NCBI GenBank assembly: GCA_903888815.1
Contig: CAISVC010000419.1
Location: 1 to 5,555, forward strand
Length of the DNA: 5,555 nucleotides
Direction: 5' to 3'
Origin: an uncultured Fibrobacterota bacterium
Lineage (GTDB): Bacteria; Fibrobacterota; Chitinivibrionia; Chitinivibrionales; Chitinispirillaceae
The notes beneath the pieces were generated by a model, which worked only from the letters and a program-made list of their open reading frames with translations, was not told the origin of the DNA and did no database searches. Below, in pieces: positions 4,451-5,555 of this stretch (position 1 is the first letter of the stretch; the number at the start of each line of letters is the position of its first letter). Both the position numbers and the translations under genes were made by a program.

Positions 4451-5555
4451 TCATTTCATGCTCCTGAGCATGATCGTTTTTTCGTATCCGCTGGTTATCA
4501 TCGTGCAGAGATACCACGCTGTCCCCTTGCCCACCCGATTCTTCACGTCCGTATCGATCGTCTTCGTGTAATAACCCGGGGCGCATACGCCGTTCACCAG
4601 GCTGCCAATAAACCTTCCCTTAAGATCATAGATTTCAATCTTTATCAGACCGGCGCCCTGGGGAACGGTGAACCGGATCTTTTGCGTCAAACCCTCACTG
4701 CCCGGAACGTCGGCCTGCAGATCAAAATTCAATGGAAGATTTTTCGCTGATTTCGGCGTCTTTATTGATACGGCTGAACCGTCAAGCGATACCGTAAGAT
4801 TATAATTCGTGCCGGTCGACGTGGACGCCTTTACCCAGAGCTCCTTCCCGGTACCGTCCCACCACATTCCCTGCGCAGCGGCAGTATACGCGGCCTGCGA
4901 AGCCAATGCCGTTACCGCCTGGGAGTTGAATTGCACCGGTCCCGGAGCGGTCGCCTGAACCGGCAGATGAATGGAGAATTCGTAGGTCGCCGGAGTAAAA
5001 AGCTTGTTGGATTCGGCAATGCTCACGGCAACGCTCTTTGAGGCCACGTGCTGGCAATTGATCTGGGTCTCCGTGAATGTATTGCCGGTCTGGAAGTCCA
5101 TGGTCTTGCCGTCATCCTGGTACAGGGTGAATGACGAGTTCCCGTTCGGATAAATATCGAGCGTGATCGGGTCCCACTTTTTCTCTCCGGTGTACTGCAT
5201 GAGCGGCGCCATGGGAATGATCGCTCCTGACTTGACAAAGAGAGGAAGCTTTTCCAGCGGCGCGGCCACCGTCGCCGTCGTCTTCCCGTTGTACGACGTC
5301 CCGTTGTCGTAGTCAAACCACGTCCCATCCGGGAAGTAGACCTGCTTCGTCGTGGTGGCTTCGGACGTTACCGGAGCGACGAGCAGCTCTTTACCGAAAA
5401 GAAACTCGTATTTCTGGTTGTAGGTCGCGGGATCGTCCTGATACTCAAGTACCAGCGCCCTCTGGATCGGAGCTCCGGTCTGAAGGCATTCCCACGCGTA
5501 CGAATAAAGGTACGGCAGAAGCCGGTAGCGGAGCGAGATATATTTCTTGCAGACG
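4451..5555 (-). CDS. Secreted GH31 alpha-glycosidase, C-terminal part with type IX-like sorting tail
   Basis: The frame is open from the right edge to TGA (complement of 4451-4453), showing 367 C-terminal residues; the true start is outside. Visible residues 1-119 are the end of a GH31 catalytic barrel and its following beta domain: ISLRYRLLPYLYSYAWE (6-22), GAPIQRALVLEY (27-38), FGKELLVAPV (53-62), YFPDGTWFDY (73-82), LPLFVKSGAIIPM (103-115). A DUF5110-like segment follows, with SFTLYQDDG (141-149). A less conserved beta-rich region (about 185-265) precedes the last 80 or so residues (KIRFTVPQGAGLIKIEIYDLKGR at 292-314, then GYY, ending in MLRSMK), which match FlgD-like / type IX secretion C-terminal tails. 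GH31 enzymes cleave alpha-glucosides or alpha-xylosides; the catalytic aspartates lie upstream of the window, so the substrate is open. It is predicted to be exported or surface-bound. The GTG at 5269 is internal, not a start. Confidence 0.88.
   Translation of the reverse strand, partial: VCKKYISLRYRLLPYLYSYAWECLQTGAPIQRALVLEYQDDPATYNQKYEFLFGKELLVAPVTSEATTTKQVYFPDGTWFDYDNGTSYNGKTTATVAAPLEKLPLFVKSGAIIPMAPLMQYTGEKKWDPITLDIYPNGNSSFTLYQDDGKTMDFQTGNTFTETQINCQHVASKSVAVSIAESNKLFTPATYEFSIHLPVQATAPGPVQFNSQAVTALASQAAYTAAAQGMWWDGTGKELWVKASTSTGTNYNLTVSLDGSAVSIKTPKSAKNLPLNFDLQADVPGSEGLTQKIRFTVPQGAGLIKIEIYDLKGRFIGSLVNGVCAPGYYTKTIDTDVKNRVGKGTAWYLCTMITSGYEKTIMLRSMK

Noticed and set aside
4150..4467. Plus-strand frame of 105 codons over repeat copy B
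   Set aside because: It overlaps a non-coding repeat and the end of GH31, is not in the frame of the relic, and copies A and B differ by indels that break the frame.
5267..5269. GTG at 5269 as the start of the glycosidase gene
   Set aside because: The same frame stays open to the right edge and encodes 95 more residues of clear GH31 sequence.

Overview
The window looks like a chromosomal segment of a Gram-negative, polysaccharide-degrading bacterium. The best lineage clue is the rightmost protein, a family GH31 glycosidase ending in a FlgD-like / type IX secretion (Por) tail. Such tails are common in Bacteroidota, Fibrobacterota/Chitinivibrionales and related candidate phyla, and this placement is an inference. 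The leftmost gene fits the same lifestyle: it encodes a signal peptide followed by the start of a parallel beta-helix type secreted protein.

Layout. (i) 1-105, minus strand: 5' end of a secreted beta-helix-like protein running off the left edge. (ii) 106-447: intergenic, carrying repeat copy A (172-326) and a possible -10 box. (iii) 448-2382, plus: one large GC-rich gene fusing a GHMP (galactokinase-like) sugar kinase to a GalU-like sugar-1-phosphate nucleotidyltransferase, predicted to turn a free sugar into a UDP-sugar. (iv) 2383-3050: a graveyard with a truncated Y1 (REP-associated) transposase start, tandem 46-bp GGTACC repeats with hairpins, and a remnant of the N-terminus of a type IIG restriction-modification enzyme. 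(v) 3051-3782, plus: an intact, more AT-rich DUF3800 gene. (vi) 3783-4450: a three-way-junction hairpin, an AT-rich stretch, two REP-like hairpins, a second copy of the restriction-modification remnant, and repeat copy B (4187-4333). (vii) 4451-5555, minus: 3' part of the GH31 gene running off the right edge.

Together: the GC-rich housekeeping/carbohydrate genes (fusion enzyme, GH31) are separated by AT-rich, repeat-laden DNA holding relics of mobile and defence genes. Repeat copies A and B are direct repeats about 4.0 kb apart, so the kinase fusion and the DUF3800 gene lie on a segment that homologous recombination could delete or move. No CRISPR array, tRNA or rRNA was seen. The items most worth following are the kinase-pyrophosphorylase fusion, the duplicated frameshifted restriction-modification remnant next to DUF3800, and the structured element right after DUF3800.
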